Assembly (NCBI GenBank): GCA_014729955.1
Contig: WJJA01000023.1
Span: 1 to 6,484, forward strand
DNA from: a bacterium
Lineage (GTDB): Bacteria; Electryoneota; Electryoneia; Electryoneales; Electryoneaceae
Direction: 5' to 3'
DNA: 6,484 nucleotides
Shown here: in pieces, positions 1 to 5,594 of the stretch
How positions within the stretch are numbered: the stretch's first letter is position 1
How the letters are laid out: each line of letters opens with the position of its first letter
The notes under the pieces: generated by a model
Databases searched by the model: none
What the model saw: the letters and a program-made list of their open reading frames with translations, nothing else
What the model was told of the DNA's origin: nothing
Translations under genes and position numbers: made by a program

Positions 1-917
1 CAGCGGTCTACCTTTACGAACATCGCCATATCGGCCGGTTTCACTTGCAGGGCGCGGCGCGTTTCGACGCACGCACCATCACGCCGGATCGTGAATTCAC
101 CTCCATCGTGATCGGTCGCATCGAAGAGCGCTCCTTCGCCGGCGCGAGCGGATCGCTCTCCACCGAATGGGAATGGCGCAAAACCCACTGGCTCGGTGCA
201 ACCCTGACCTCCAGTTGGCGTGCACCGGGCACCGAGGAGCTGTTCAGCGGCGGCCCGCACCTGGCGGCCTATTCCTACGAAATCGGAAATCCCTCGCTCG
301 ACGCTGAACGCGGATGGGGGTCGGAACTCTACCTGCGTGTGCGGCGGACACGATCGGAAGGCCGTTTCGCCGTCTTCTACAACCTCTTTGACGGCTACAT
401 CTTCCCCGCCTACACCGGCCGTCGCGCGCAACAGCGTAACGACCTCTACGAATACCGCTACGAAGGGCAGGATGCGGTGATGGTTGGTGCGGAAGCCGAA
501 GCCGACCTGGAACTGAACCGTCATCTTTACCTGCACGGCACTTTCAGCTATGTGCGCGGGCAATTGATCGCTCGTGACGTGCCCCTGCCGCAGATGCCGC
601 CCCTGAGCGGGAGTGTCGGCGTGGAACTGCGCGCCGGACACTACCGTTTCGACACGACCCTGCACGGCGCCGGGGCGCAGGAGCGGACCTACGTCGCCGA
701 AGACCCGGGCTCACGGCCCGAAGACCCGACCGCTGCCTGGTTGCGTCTCGACCTGTCACTCCACTGGCAGCGCCCCCTGCACGGCCTGCTGCACTCCGCT
801 GCCCTGTCGGTGAATAATTTGCTCGACACCGAATACCGCAACCACCTGTCTCGTGTACGGTCGGTCATGCCCGAACCGGGACGGAGTATCAAACTGGTGT
901 ACCGGGTGTTCTTCTGA
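1..917 (+). CDS. TonB-dependent outer-membrane receptor, C-terminal barrel part (5' end outside window)
   Basis: The reading frame is open from the left edge (first whole codon at 3) to TGA at 915-917, giving 304 residues; the true start lies upstream. The protein is a run of alternating polar/aromatic beta strands typical of the 22-strand barrel of TonB-dependent receptors, which import metal chelates, vitamins or other scarce ligands across the outer membrane using TonB-ExbBD energy. Diagnostic segments are 'RAPGTEELFSGGPHLA' followed by 'EIGNPSL' (fragment residues about 73-99), and the C-terminal 'NNLLDTEYRNHLS' block ending in the strand 'KLVYRVFF' with a terminal Phe, as BAM substrates usually have. 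The 'RAPxxEELFSxGPHLA...EIGxPxL' wording resembles ZnuD-like (zinc or haem) receptors, but the plug and ligand-binding N-terminus are not in view, so the substrate is unassigned. It converges with the DUF4143 ATPase gene across 31 bp. The family is near certain; the substrate is a guess. Confidence 0.93.
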   Translation, partial: AVYLYEHRHIGRFHLQGAARFDARTITPDREFTSIVIGRIEERSFAGASGSLSTEWEWRKTHWLGATLTSSWRAPGTEELFSGGPHLAAYSYEIGNPSLDAERGWGSELYLRVRRTRSEGRFAVFYNLFDGYIFPAYTGRRAQQRNDLYEYRYEGQDAVMVGAEAEADLELNRHLYLHGTFSYVRGQLIARDVPLPQMPPLSGSVGVELRAGHYRFDTTLHGAGAQERTYVAEDPGSRPEDPTAAWLRLDLSLHWQRPLHGLLHSAALSVNNLLDTEYRNHLSRVRSVMPEPGRSIKLVYRVFF

Positions 918-948
918 GATGCGGTCAATACCCTTCCCGATACCGTAT

Positions 949-2157
949 TCAGAGCACTCCATACGGCAGGGCAGTCACACCGCCCGCCAGGGGCAGGGTT
1001 TCCTCCCCGCTGTGCAGCAGGTAGCCGGTCTTGACCCGGTCCGGCAGATCGTTCATCAATGTTCGCAGGGATGAGGCATGTTTCGCGCGTGGTGTGGCAG
1101 TCTTCTTCACTTCCACGGCAATCTGTTCCTGTCCCGCCTCGACCAGAAGGTCCACCTCCGTGCCTGCGGCTGTGCGCCAGAAGTGGAGGGCGTTTCTCTG
1201 ACCTGTGTGTGCAATCCGCTTGCGGATCTCATTCACGACCGCTGTCTCCAGCACCGCACCTGCATACGTGCTGCGCAGCAGGTCCTCGCTGGTAGTCAGG
1301 CCCAGCAATGCGCACATCAATCCCGCATCGGTCATATAGAGTTTCGGCGTTTTGGTCAGCTCCTTGCCGATGTTGGTGTGGTACGGATGGAGGATGAAAA
1401 CCTGGAACGAGGCCTGCAGCACACCCATCCAGGACTTGATGGTATTGACAGTCAGCCCCATTTCACGTGCGAGTTCTGAATAGTTCAACAGGCTGCCGCT
1501 ACGGCCGGCCGTCACACGAAGGAAATCGCGGAAACCTGCGAGATCGCCGACGCCGGAGAGTGTGCGCACATCACGCTCCAGGTAGGTTTGGATATAACTG
1601 TCACGCCAGTGCGGCGTATCCATGGAAGAACGAACGGCAGGCTCCGGATAGTAGCCTGTTACAAAGCGGTCCCAATGGTTCATGTCGACAGCGGCGACAT
1701 TGCGCCGTGCTCGATGCCAGGGCAGGTCTCGGTTCGGTTCTCCGGCAAGCTCCGCCTGCGTAAACGGGAACAGGTGGAGGATCGCGGCACGCCCTGCGAG
1801 ACTCTCCGTGATGGAAGGAAGAAGTTGGAAGTTCTGGGAGCCGGTGAGGATATACTGCCCGTTGCGATCACGCTGTTCGTCGACCCGCTCACGTACACAG
1901 GGGAACAGCTCCGGGACCGCCTGGGCTTCATCAAAGATGACCGGTGGAGGAAACAGATCCAGGAAGCCGCGTGGATCATCCCTCGCCGCCTCACGAAGGT
2001 CCGGCAAGTCCAGGGAAACGTAAGCATGTGTGTCCGCAAAAAGGTGTTGCAACAGTGTCGTCTTGCCCGATTGCCGCGGCCCTGTCAACACGGTAACCGG
2101 GAACGATGGCAGCGCGTTCTTCACTACAGATTCGAGCGTGCGCCGGATATAGTCCAT
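949..2157 (-). CDS. AAA+ ATPase of the DUF4143 family (COG1373-like)
   Basis: A 402-residue cytoplasmic protein. The N-terminal ATPase has Walker A GPRQSGKTT (residues 26-34), Walker B VIFDEAQ (73-79), a sensor-like LTGSQN (104-109) and the family hallmark SLAGR (119-123). The middle carries 'YLERDV' and a predicted winged-helix stretch ('YSELAREMGLTVNTIKSWM'), then 'PKLYMTDAGL'. The C-terminal DUF4143 region ends in a restriction-endonuclease-like fold signature, 'GTEVDLLVE' (E334, D336) and 'AVEVKK' (E349, K351), matching a PD-(D/E)xK pattern. The start at ATG 2155-2157 is chosen because 'MDYIRRTLE' just before Walker A is the usual family N-terminus and the length then fits. The frame stays open upstream, but that stretch is basic, low in family features and overlaps the M23 gene. 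The ribosome site is weak (AAGAAAAG). These proteins are widespread, often scattered as accessory genes, and their physiological role is not established. No neighbour suggests a partner. Confidence 0.93.
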   Translation of the reverse strand: MDYIRRTLESVVKNALPSFPVTVLTGPRQSGKTTLLQHLFADTHAYVSLDLPDLREAARDDPRGFLDLFPPPVIFDEAQAVPELFPCVRERVDEQRDRNGQYILTGSQNFQLLPSITESLAGRAAILHLFPFTQAELAGEPNRDLPWHRARRNVAAVDMNHWDRFVTGYYPEPAVRSSMDTPHWRDSYIQTYLERDVRTLSGVGDLAGFRDFLRVTAGRSGSLLNYSELAREMGLTVNTIKSWMGVLQASFQVFILHPYHTNIGKELTKTPKLYMTDAGLMCALLGLTTSEDLLRSTYAGAVLETAVVNEIRKRIAHTGQRNALHFWRTAAGTEVDLLVEAGQEQIAVEVKKTATPRAKHASSLRTLMNDLPDRVKTGYLLHSGEETLPLAGGVTALPYGVL

Positions 2158-2294
2158 TGGCTTTTCTTGTAAAACAGTGAGAAGATAATGCCTTACAGGA
2201 CGCCACTGGTAGATTCCGACCTGTCTTACTGCAAATTTCCGACCGTTCTGATACAGACACCGTTTCAATGACATGTTCACGGGAGTGCCGTTGA

Positions 2295-2957
2295 CTACCG
2301 TGAGGCTCCTGTAGGTGTGGGGAACAAAAGGGTGCTCAAACGACCGAGGACGAGCATGGGACGGCCGTGCCGATGGGTGGCGAGGAAAAGAAGTGTCCGC
2401 ATCGTTTCCCAGACACGAAGTGGCCCGGACGCTTCCGCCGGTTGGAGGAAGGGTAGAGGGTCCACGTAACGCTTTCCGCCGTGCAGGGAATTGTGCCGGA
2501 AGAGTTTTGCCACACCGAAATGCAGATGGGGAGGAGTGTTGCCGGCATTCCCGGTTTGCCCCAGGTAGGCAATGGTCTGCCCTTTGCGCACAGGCTGCCC
2601 GACGGATAATCCTTCGGCGATTTCGAGGCAATGGAGATACTGGTAGCCGTACTCGCCGTGCTCATCGATAACCCAGACCAGTTTTCCCGCATTCGGTCCT
2701 TTCCCGATTCGCCCGACAACACCGTCTCGCGGGGCAATCAAAGGGGTTCCTACGGGGGCGAAAATATCGATGCCCTTATGGGATCGACGTTCCCCGTTCC
2801 TGCGGTAGCCCGCATATTTCACGAGTTCAAACTGTGTCAGATGTGAGGCGCGAAGGATGAAGCTGTATGGCAATACCGCGAATCCTTCGGAACAAAGCAG
2901 ATGACACAGTTGGAACCGCCCGAAGGGGGAATGAAAAAATGAGTTTGGCCTGGACAC
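2295..2957 (-). CDS. M23 family (LytM/lysostaphin-type) metallopeptidase, N-terminus uncertain
   Basis: The 220-residue frame contains a complete M23 catalytic core. This family cleaves peptide cross-links of peptidoglycan in the envelope or acts as a scaffold when degenerate. Numbering from the GTG at 2957, zinc ligands are H60 and D64 in 'SHKGIDIFAP' and H146 in 'PPHLHFG'; the catalytic-type histidines are H109 ('YLH') and H144, so it should be active. 'GNAGNTPPHLHFG' and 'YVDPLPFL' are typical of the class. The start is unresolved: GTG 2957 has no Shine-Dalgarno. TTG 2873 is preceded by AAGGA about 9 nt upstream and GTG 2822 is also possible. None of these gives a signal peptide or membrane anchor, which an envelope hydrolase should have. 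About 40 residues after 'DPLPFLQ' are of unusual composition. The same frame upstream encodes the small one-helix protein at 3015-3263, so this may be the catalytic half of a broken gene. Confidence 0.85.
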   Translation of the reverse strand: MSRPNSFFHSPFGRFQLCHLLCSEGFAVLPYSFILRASHLTQFELVKYAGYRRNGERRSHKGIDIFAPVGTPLIAPRDGVVGRIGKGPNAGKLVWVIDEHGEYGYQYLHCLEIAEGLSVGQPVRKGQTIAYLGQTGNAGNTPPHLHFGVAKLFRHNSLHGGKRYVDPLPFLQPAEASGPLRVWETMRTLLFLATHRHGRPMLVLGRLSTLLFPTPTGASR

Positions 2958-2988
2958 AATCTGTGCCGGAGAAAAACTGCATGTCGAG

Positions 2989-3022
2989 ATATTATCTTAT
3001 TGTTAATATAGTTTTTAGAAAA
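2989..3022 (-). promoter_or_regulatory. AT-rich island upstream of the M23 gene, possible promoter
   Basis: Thirty of 34 bases are A or T in an otherwise GC-rich region. The minus strand has -10-like hexamers (TATATT, GATAAT) but no convincing -35 at the right distance, and no Bacteroidetes-type TAnnTTTG. A perfect 6-bp inverted repeat, ATATTA at 2989-2994 and TAATAT at 3004-3009, sits inside it with a 9-nt spacer and could be an operator or chance in AT-rich sequence. It also contributes three in-frame TAA stops (3015-3017, 3003-3005, 2997-2999) between the small membrane protein and the M23 frame. A promoter for the M23 gene is the simplest reading but is inferred only from composition and position. 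Confidence 0.3.
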
Positions 3023-3263
3023 GAGTGTTCTCTCCATTCATGAAATATTCGGGGTAGCGATTCGCTCCCCAGGGCGAGATGCAGCCGAGAGAATGAACGC
3101 CTTTCACGGGAAGAGAGCAGCCCTGCGCAGGGGTCGACTGCAGCGGAGCGGGGCGGTGATACTTGATGTAAAACGCGGTAAAACCGCATGCGGTGATGAC
3201 TGCCGATACGCCCACAAGGATCAGAATACCTGTGAGGATTTGCCGCTTCGATTCGGGTCGCAT
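3015..3263 (-). CDS. small single-helix membrane or lipoprotein-like protein, possibly the severed N-terminus of the M23 peptidase
   Basis: An 82-residue frame starting at ATG 3261-3263, preceded by AGGTG (3268-3272) four bases away, a plausible ribosome site. It begins with a basic head (MRPESKR), then a hydrophobic stretch at residues 9-33 ('ILTGILILVGVSAVITAC' onward). 'ITAC' ending at Cys26 fits a lipobox, but the hydrophobic run continues past it, so an uncleaved anchor is equally possible. After the helix come a short proline-rich linker and 'CSLPVKGVHSLGCISPWGANR', which resembles the segment that usually lies between an anchor and the catalytic core of M23 peptidases. The frame then ends at TAA 3015-3017. 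The downstream M23 frame is in the same register (306 bases between the two first codons). It may be an independent small protein or the N-terminal half of a disrupted M23 gene. No function can be assigned alone. Confidence 0.5.
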   Translation of the reverse strand: MRPESKRQILTGILILVGVSAVITACGFTAFYIKYHRPAPLQSTPAQGCSLPVKGVHSLGCISPWGANRYPEYFMNGENTLF

Positions 3264-3593
3264 GCCGCACCTGTCGGTTCACATACCACGCTGCCTCATA
3301 ACGCCTGGAAAATAACGCACGGCCTCCCCCGTGACAACCGAACCGGATCTTATGCCTTACAAGCCCGGCATCCCGGATTCCACAGCAGCAGCACTCACCA
3401 GCGTCATTTGAGTGTCGAGTCACACGCCGCTTGCCGGGCCAAGCCCCGACACAACACTTCGGCAGGTCTTACGCATAACGCAGTCTTGCGCGTAACTTGA
3501 TGATAGAGCATGTCCACCGGCAGGCCGGCTCGCTCTGCCCGCTCGATCGCCCTTTGAAGCACAGAAGGATTCGTTTTCCATTCTGAATCAACT
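3264..3593. other. 330-bp stretch without a confident gene; several short inverted repeats and a 52-codon frame
   Basis: It lies between the shorter PGxGQ gene and the small membrane protein. Exact inverted repeats seen are TTACGC 3469-3474 with GCGTAA 3490-3495; GCTTG 3429-3433 with CAAGC 3440-3444, nested within GTGTCG 3412-3417 and CGACAC 3447-3452; and CACGG 3318-3322 with CCGTG 3329-3333, followed on the minus strand by a T-containing stretch. A minus-strand frame from GTG 3562 to TGA 3404 would give 52 residues ('VLQRAIERAERAGLPVDM' at its start) with GC-rich third positions, but it has no good ribosome site and no family I recognise. The stretch could be a repetitive element, a gene remnant, a structured untranslated region or a small unknown gene. 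I see no tRNA cloverleaf. Confidence 0.4.
3312..3333 (-). terminator. weak hairpin, possible terminator upstream of the small membrane protein gene
   Basis: On the minus strand CACGG (3333-3329) and CCGTG (3322-3318) flank a 6-nt loop. The stem is followed by CGTTATTTT, a T-rich but imperfect tail. A 5-bp stem is short for an intrinsic terminator. It could end transcription from the PGxGQ genes, in which case the small membrane protein would need its own promoter, which I cannot identify. Confidence 0.18.
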
Positions 3594-4400
3594 TTACCAC
3601 ACCCAGCCGGTCCAGACCAGGGTCGGACCGCCGGTGTCGGGATCGTATCCGGCCTGGATCGCGCCGGCGTTCCGTTTCGTTGCCGTGCGACCGGCGTCGA
3701 TGGCAGCTGCGACACGGTTCAGCAGGAGTCCACCGACGAAATAATAGATCCGGTTGCGGTGCCTGTCTGCGCTGATACGTTGATCTTCGAACTTGATACG
3801 ACTCTGCTCGCTGTCCCAGTCCCAATAGGTTCCTGAGCCTGTGTACTGGTTGGCGTAGTCGCGTCGCTGCCGTCGGACTTCGTTGAAATCTTCGCGTGTG
3901 TCGTAGTTGCCGATATTGACATAGAACTCATGACCCGGTTCGCCGATCACACCGGCGTGTTGGGCGGCATAGTCCTCGTAGGCGGCGGTGCCGTCCACAT
4001 AGCCGATATAGGACAGCACGATCCCGGTCCAGAGCGAGGCGTCCATCGCGGTGAAGAAGGCGCCGCGCACATGGTTGCCCAGCCGGCGCTGCCCCCAGCC
4101 CGGAAGGATGATGCTGCGAATGACAATCGCGGGAGCGTTGACCTCTTCGGTGCCTTTGGTCTCCGTTTTTACCGTCGGGTCGGCCGGATCGCCCGGCGCC
4201 TGTAGCCGTGCCGTCAAGGAGGAGCTCTGCAGCACCGACGAAGCAGGGGCACGAAACGGCACGGCGGATAGCTGTATCATCGCCGAGGTGTTGGGTTGTT
4301 CCTCCGTCACGCTGTCGGTGACGGCATCCGTTCCCGCACCGGCGAGAGCGGCGGTGTACGCAAAGGCTGTCAGTACAACGATTCCTGCAATCCGTCTCAT
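3594..4400 (-). CDS. exported DUF5683-like protein with PGxGQ motif (shorter paralogue)
   Basis: A 268-residue protein. The chosen start is ATG 4398-4400, because it places a clean signal peptide at the N-terminus: basic MRR, a hydrophobic core and 'ALA' at 18-20, with cleavage likely after residue 20. GAGATC lies just upstream as a modest ribosome site. An in-frame ATG at 4430 would add ten residues ahead of the signal. After a low-complexity linker, a hydrophobic pair begins with 'RSIILPGWGQRRLGNHVRGA' (PGWGQ at 100-104), then 'YEDYAAQH', a charged, aromatic-rich middle ('RDYANQY', 'WDWDSEQ'), and a final hydrophobic segment 'YFVGGLLLNRVAAAIDA' (about 220-236). It ends in 'VWTGWVW'. The motif order matches the preceding 350-residue protein, so I read the two as tandem paralogues, probably envelope proteins working with the Omp85-type barrel upstream. 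The biochemical role of this class is not established. A 141-bp gap separates it from its neighbour. Confidence 0.85.
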   Translation of the reverse strand: MRRIAGIVVLTAFAYTAALAGAGTDAVTDSVTEEQPNTSAMIQLSAVPFRAPASSVLQSSSLTARLQAPGDPADPTVKTETKGTEEVNAPAIVIRSIILPGWGQRRLGNHVRGAFFTAMDASLWTGIVLSYIGYVDGTAAYEDYAAQHAGVIGEPGHEFYVNIGNYDTREDFNEVRRQRRDYANQYTGSGTYWDWDSEQSRIKFEDQRISADRHRNRIYYFVGGLLLNRVAAAIDAGRTATKRNAGAIQAGYDPDTGGPTLVWTGWVW

Positions 4401-4515
4401 GGTGATCTCGTTTGGTGTTGCTGTTTGCAATCCGGGCCGGCCTGTTCGCGACGTATACAGTGTGTCGTCGAGAACAAAGTCGTCCGGAGCGGACGAGGAT
4501 GCCCCGTTCAGTCGT

Positions 4516-4550
4516 AAAAACCCGGGACATTCATCCTTCGGCTACCAGGT
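4516..4550 (-). terminator. possible intrinsic terminator overlapping the end of the longer PGxGQ gene
   Basis: On the minus strand ACCTGG (4550-4545) can pair with CCGGGT (4525-4520), one pair being G-T, and the 3' arm runs into five Ts (4520-4516). The loop is long (19 nt) and the stem is short and straddles the stop codon at 4542-4544, so it may only attenuate transcription into the shorter PGxGQ gene, or be chance. A second small hairpin, TCGTCC/GGACGA at 4480-4496, lies further along the same gap. Confidence 0.22.
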
Positions 4551-5594
4551 GATATTCAGCTTGGCCATCGGTACATATTCGCCGTTGCGGTAGTGGGTGT
4601 CCATGCCCATCTGCGCTTCGGCGATCTTTCTGTTATGACTGCGCACCGCAAAGCCGGCGTGCAGGGCGGACGCGACGTGGTTGACCATCAGCACCATCGT
4701 GAAGTTCGCCGACATATTCAGAAGCTGGTTGGATTGATCGCGCATGTCGATGTATGTCGCCGCCTGGTTGCTCGGCCAGCCTTCAAAATCATCTGAATCC
4801 TGGTCCCAGCGGCTTAACTGGTTCAAGAAGCTCTGGTAGTCGGGGTTGTTGGGATCGATCAGGTCGCTCGGCCAGCCGACACCAAACTGCGACAGGTACT
4901 TGCCGATCATTTCAAAATACTGCTGAGTCTCCTGCTCCGGCAGCTCGTGGGTGAAGTTGTTCGGCAGGAAGGTCAGCTTTTCTCCCCACGGCAGCTGATT
5001 CCAGGAGGTCTGGTCACCGCCGAACCGCTCGTCCTGCGGCAGATTCGGGTTGGAAGTCGCCAGCCAGTATTCGAAGTCGCGATACAACTCCTCGTCCCAG
5101 TGGGTACGTGCGAAACTTTCGTACTCATCTTCCTTGTCCGCACCCTGAATCGCATAGGAAACCGCGCCGCCGATCATCGCCGCTTCAACAATAAAAAAGC
5201 CTGCGGCCCAGAACGGTTTCTGTGCGTAAAGCTGCCCCGCACCGGGAATCAGCGCCGACAGCAGGATCGCGCGGCCCGGGTTCTTCTTGTCCGCGATTCC
5301 AACACCGCTCGACGGGTTCGGTCCGCTCTCTGTCGCATCGCCCTGAGCCATTGCCAGGTTTACATGACGCGTGATCTCGCGGTCACCAGTCCCGTACGCC
5401 ATGCGACCGGCAAATGGAGAGGGTCCGTCGTACGTATGTCCCGCCTCGTCCACGGTTTCAGACGTCTGCACGGCGGGTGTCCGGAAGACGAAATCCTCTT
5501 CCGTGGTGAAATCCAGAAGATCCAACTCCGATGCAACCGCACCGCCGGCAACGGCGAACAGCATCAACAGGGTTGCAATTCCTACTCGTGTCAC
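4542..5594 (-). CDS. exported DUF5683-like protein with PGxGQ motif (longer paralogue), coupled to the Omp85-type gene
   Basis: A 350-residue protein starting at GTG 5592-5594 and ending at TAG 4542-4544. The start is fixed by a strong ribosome site, AGGGGAGGT (5600-5608), with six bases between GGAGG and the GTG, and by the signal peptide: hydrophobic residues about 5-20 ending 'AVASE', with cleavage likely near residue 21. A polar linker precedes a hydrophobic block, 'NPGRAILLSALIPGAGQLYA' (PGAGQ at 117-121), and a second helix to about 147 ending 'SYAI', then 'YESFARTHW'. The middle is long, acidic and rich in Trp, Asn and Gln. A last hydrophobic segment carries 'NHVASALHAGFAVR' (from 305), and the protein ends 'KLNITW'. 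Its start overlaps the barrel gene's stop by four bases (GTGA), so the two are very probably translated together. Families with this motif are exported or membrane proteins of unknown function; a role beside an outer-membrane barrel is my inference. Confidence 0.88.
   Translation of the reverse strand: MTRVGIATLLMLFAVAGGAVASELDLLDFTTEEDFVFRTPAVQTSETVDEAGHTYDGPSPFAGRMAYGTGDREITRHVNLAMAQGDATESGPNPSSGVGIADKKNPGRAILLSALIPGAGQLYAQKPFWAAGFFIVEAAMIGGAVSYAIQGADKEDEYESFARTHWDEELYRDFEYWLATSNPNLPQDERFGGDQTSWNQLPWGEKLTFLPNNFTHELPEQETQQYFEMIGKYLSQFGVGWPSDLIDPNNPDYQSFLNQLSRWDQDSDDFEGWPSNQAATYIDMRDQSNQLLNMSANFTMVLMVNHVASALHAGFAVRSHNRKIAEAQMGMDTHYRNGEYVPMAKLNITW

Noticed and set aside
927..949. AATAC/GTATT inverted repeat in the convergent gap as a bidirectional terminator
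   Set aside because: The stem is only 5 bp and AT-rich, the loop is 13 nt and there is no T-run on either strand.
1588..2172. 194-residue plus-strand frame opposite the ATPase
   Set aside because: It is fully antisense to a gene with clear Walker motifs; its translation shows no domain and is a GC-driven shadow.
949..2631. 560-residue version of the DUF4143 ATPase
   Set aside because: The first 158 residues overlap the M23 gene in a different frame, show no family similarity, and the recognised family N-terminus is at 2157.
2837..3037. 66-residue minus-strand frame as the true N-terminus of the M23 gene by frameshift
   Set aside because: It has no signal peptide or anchor and no M23-like lead-in; the same-frame ORF at 3015-3263 explains the missing anchor better.
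3340..3410. tRNA-like T-arm wording (GGTTCGG) on the minus strand
   Set aside because: No matching acceptor, D or anticodon arms could be built around it.
2992..3423. 143-residue minus-strand frame across the small membrane protein
   Set aside because: It is out of frame with the better ORF, has a Cys/Arg/His-rich translation lacking hydrophobic structure, and no ribosome site.
4051..4593. 180-residue plus-strand frame across the shorter PGxGQ gene
   Set aside because: It is antisense to a gene with a clear signal peptide and motif, and spans an intergenic gap without features.
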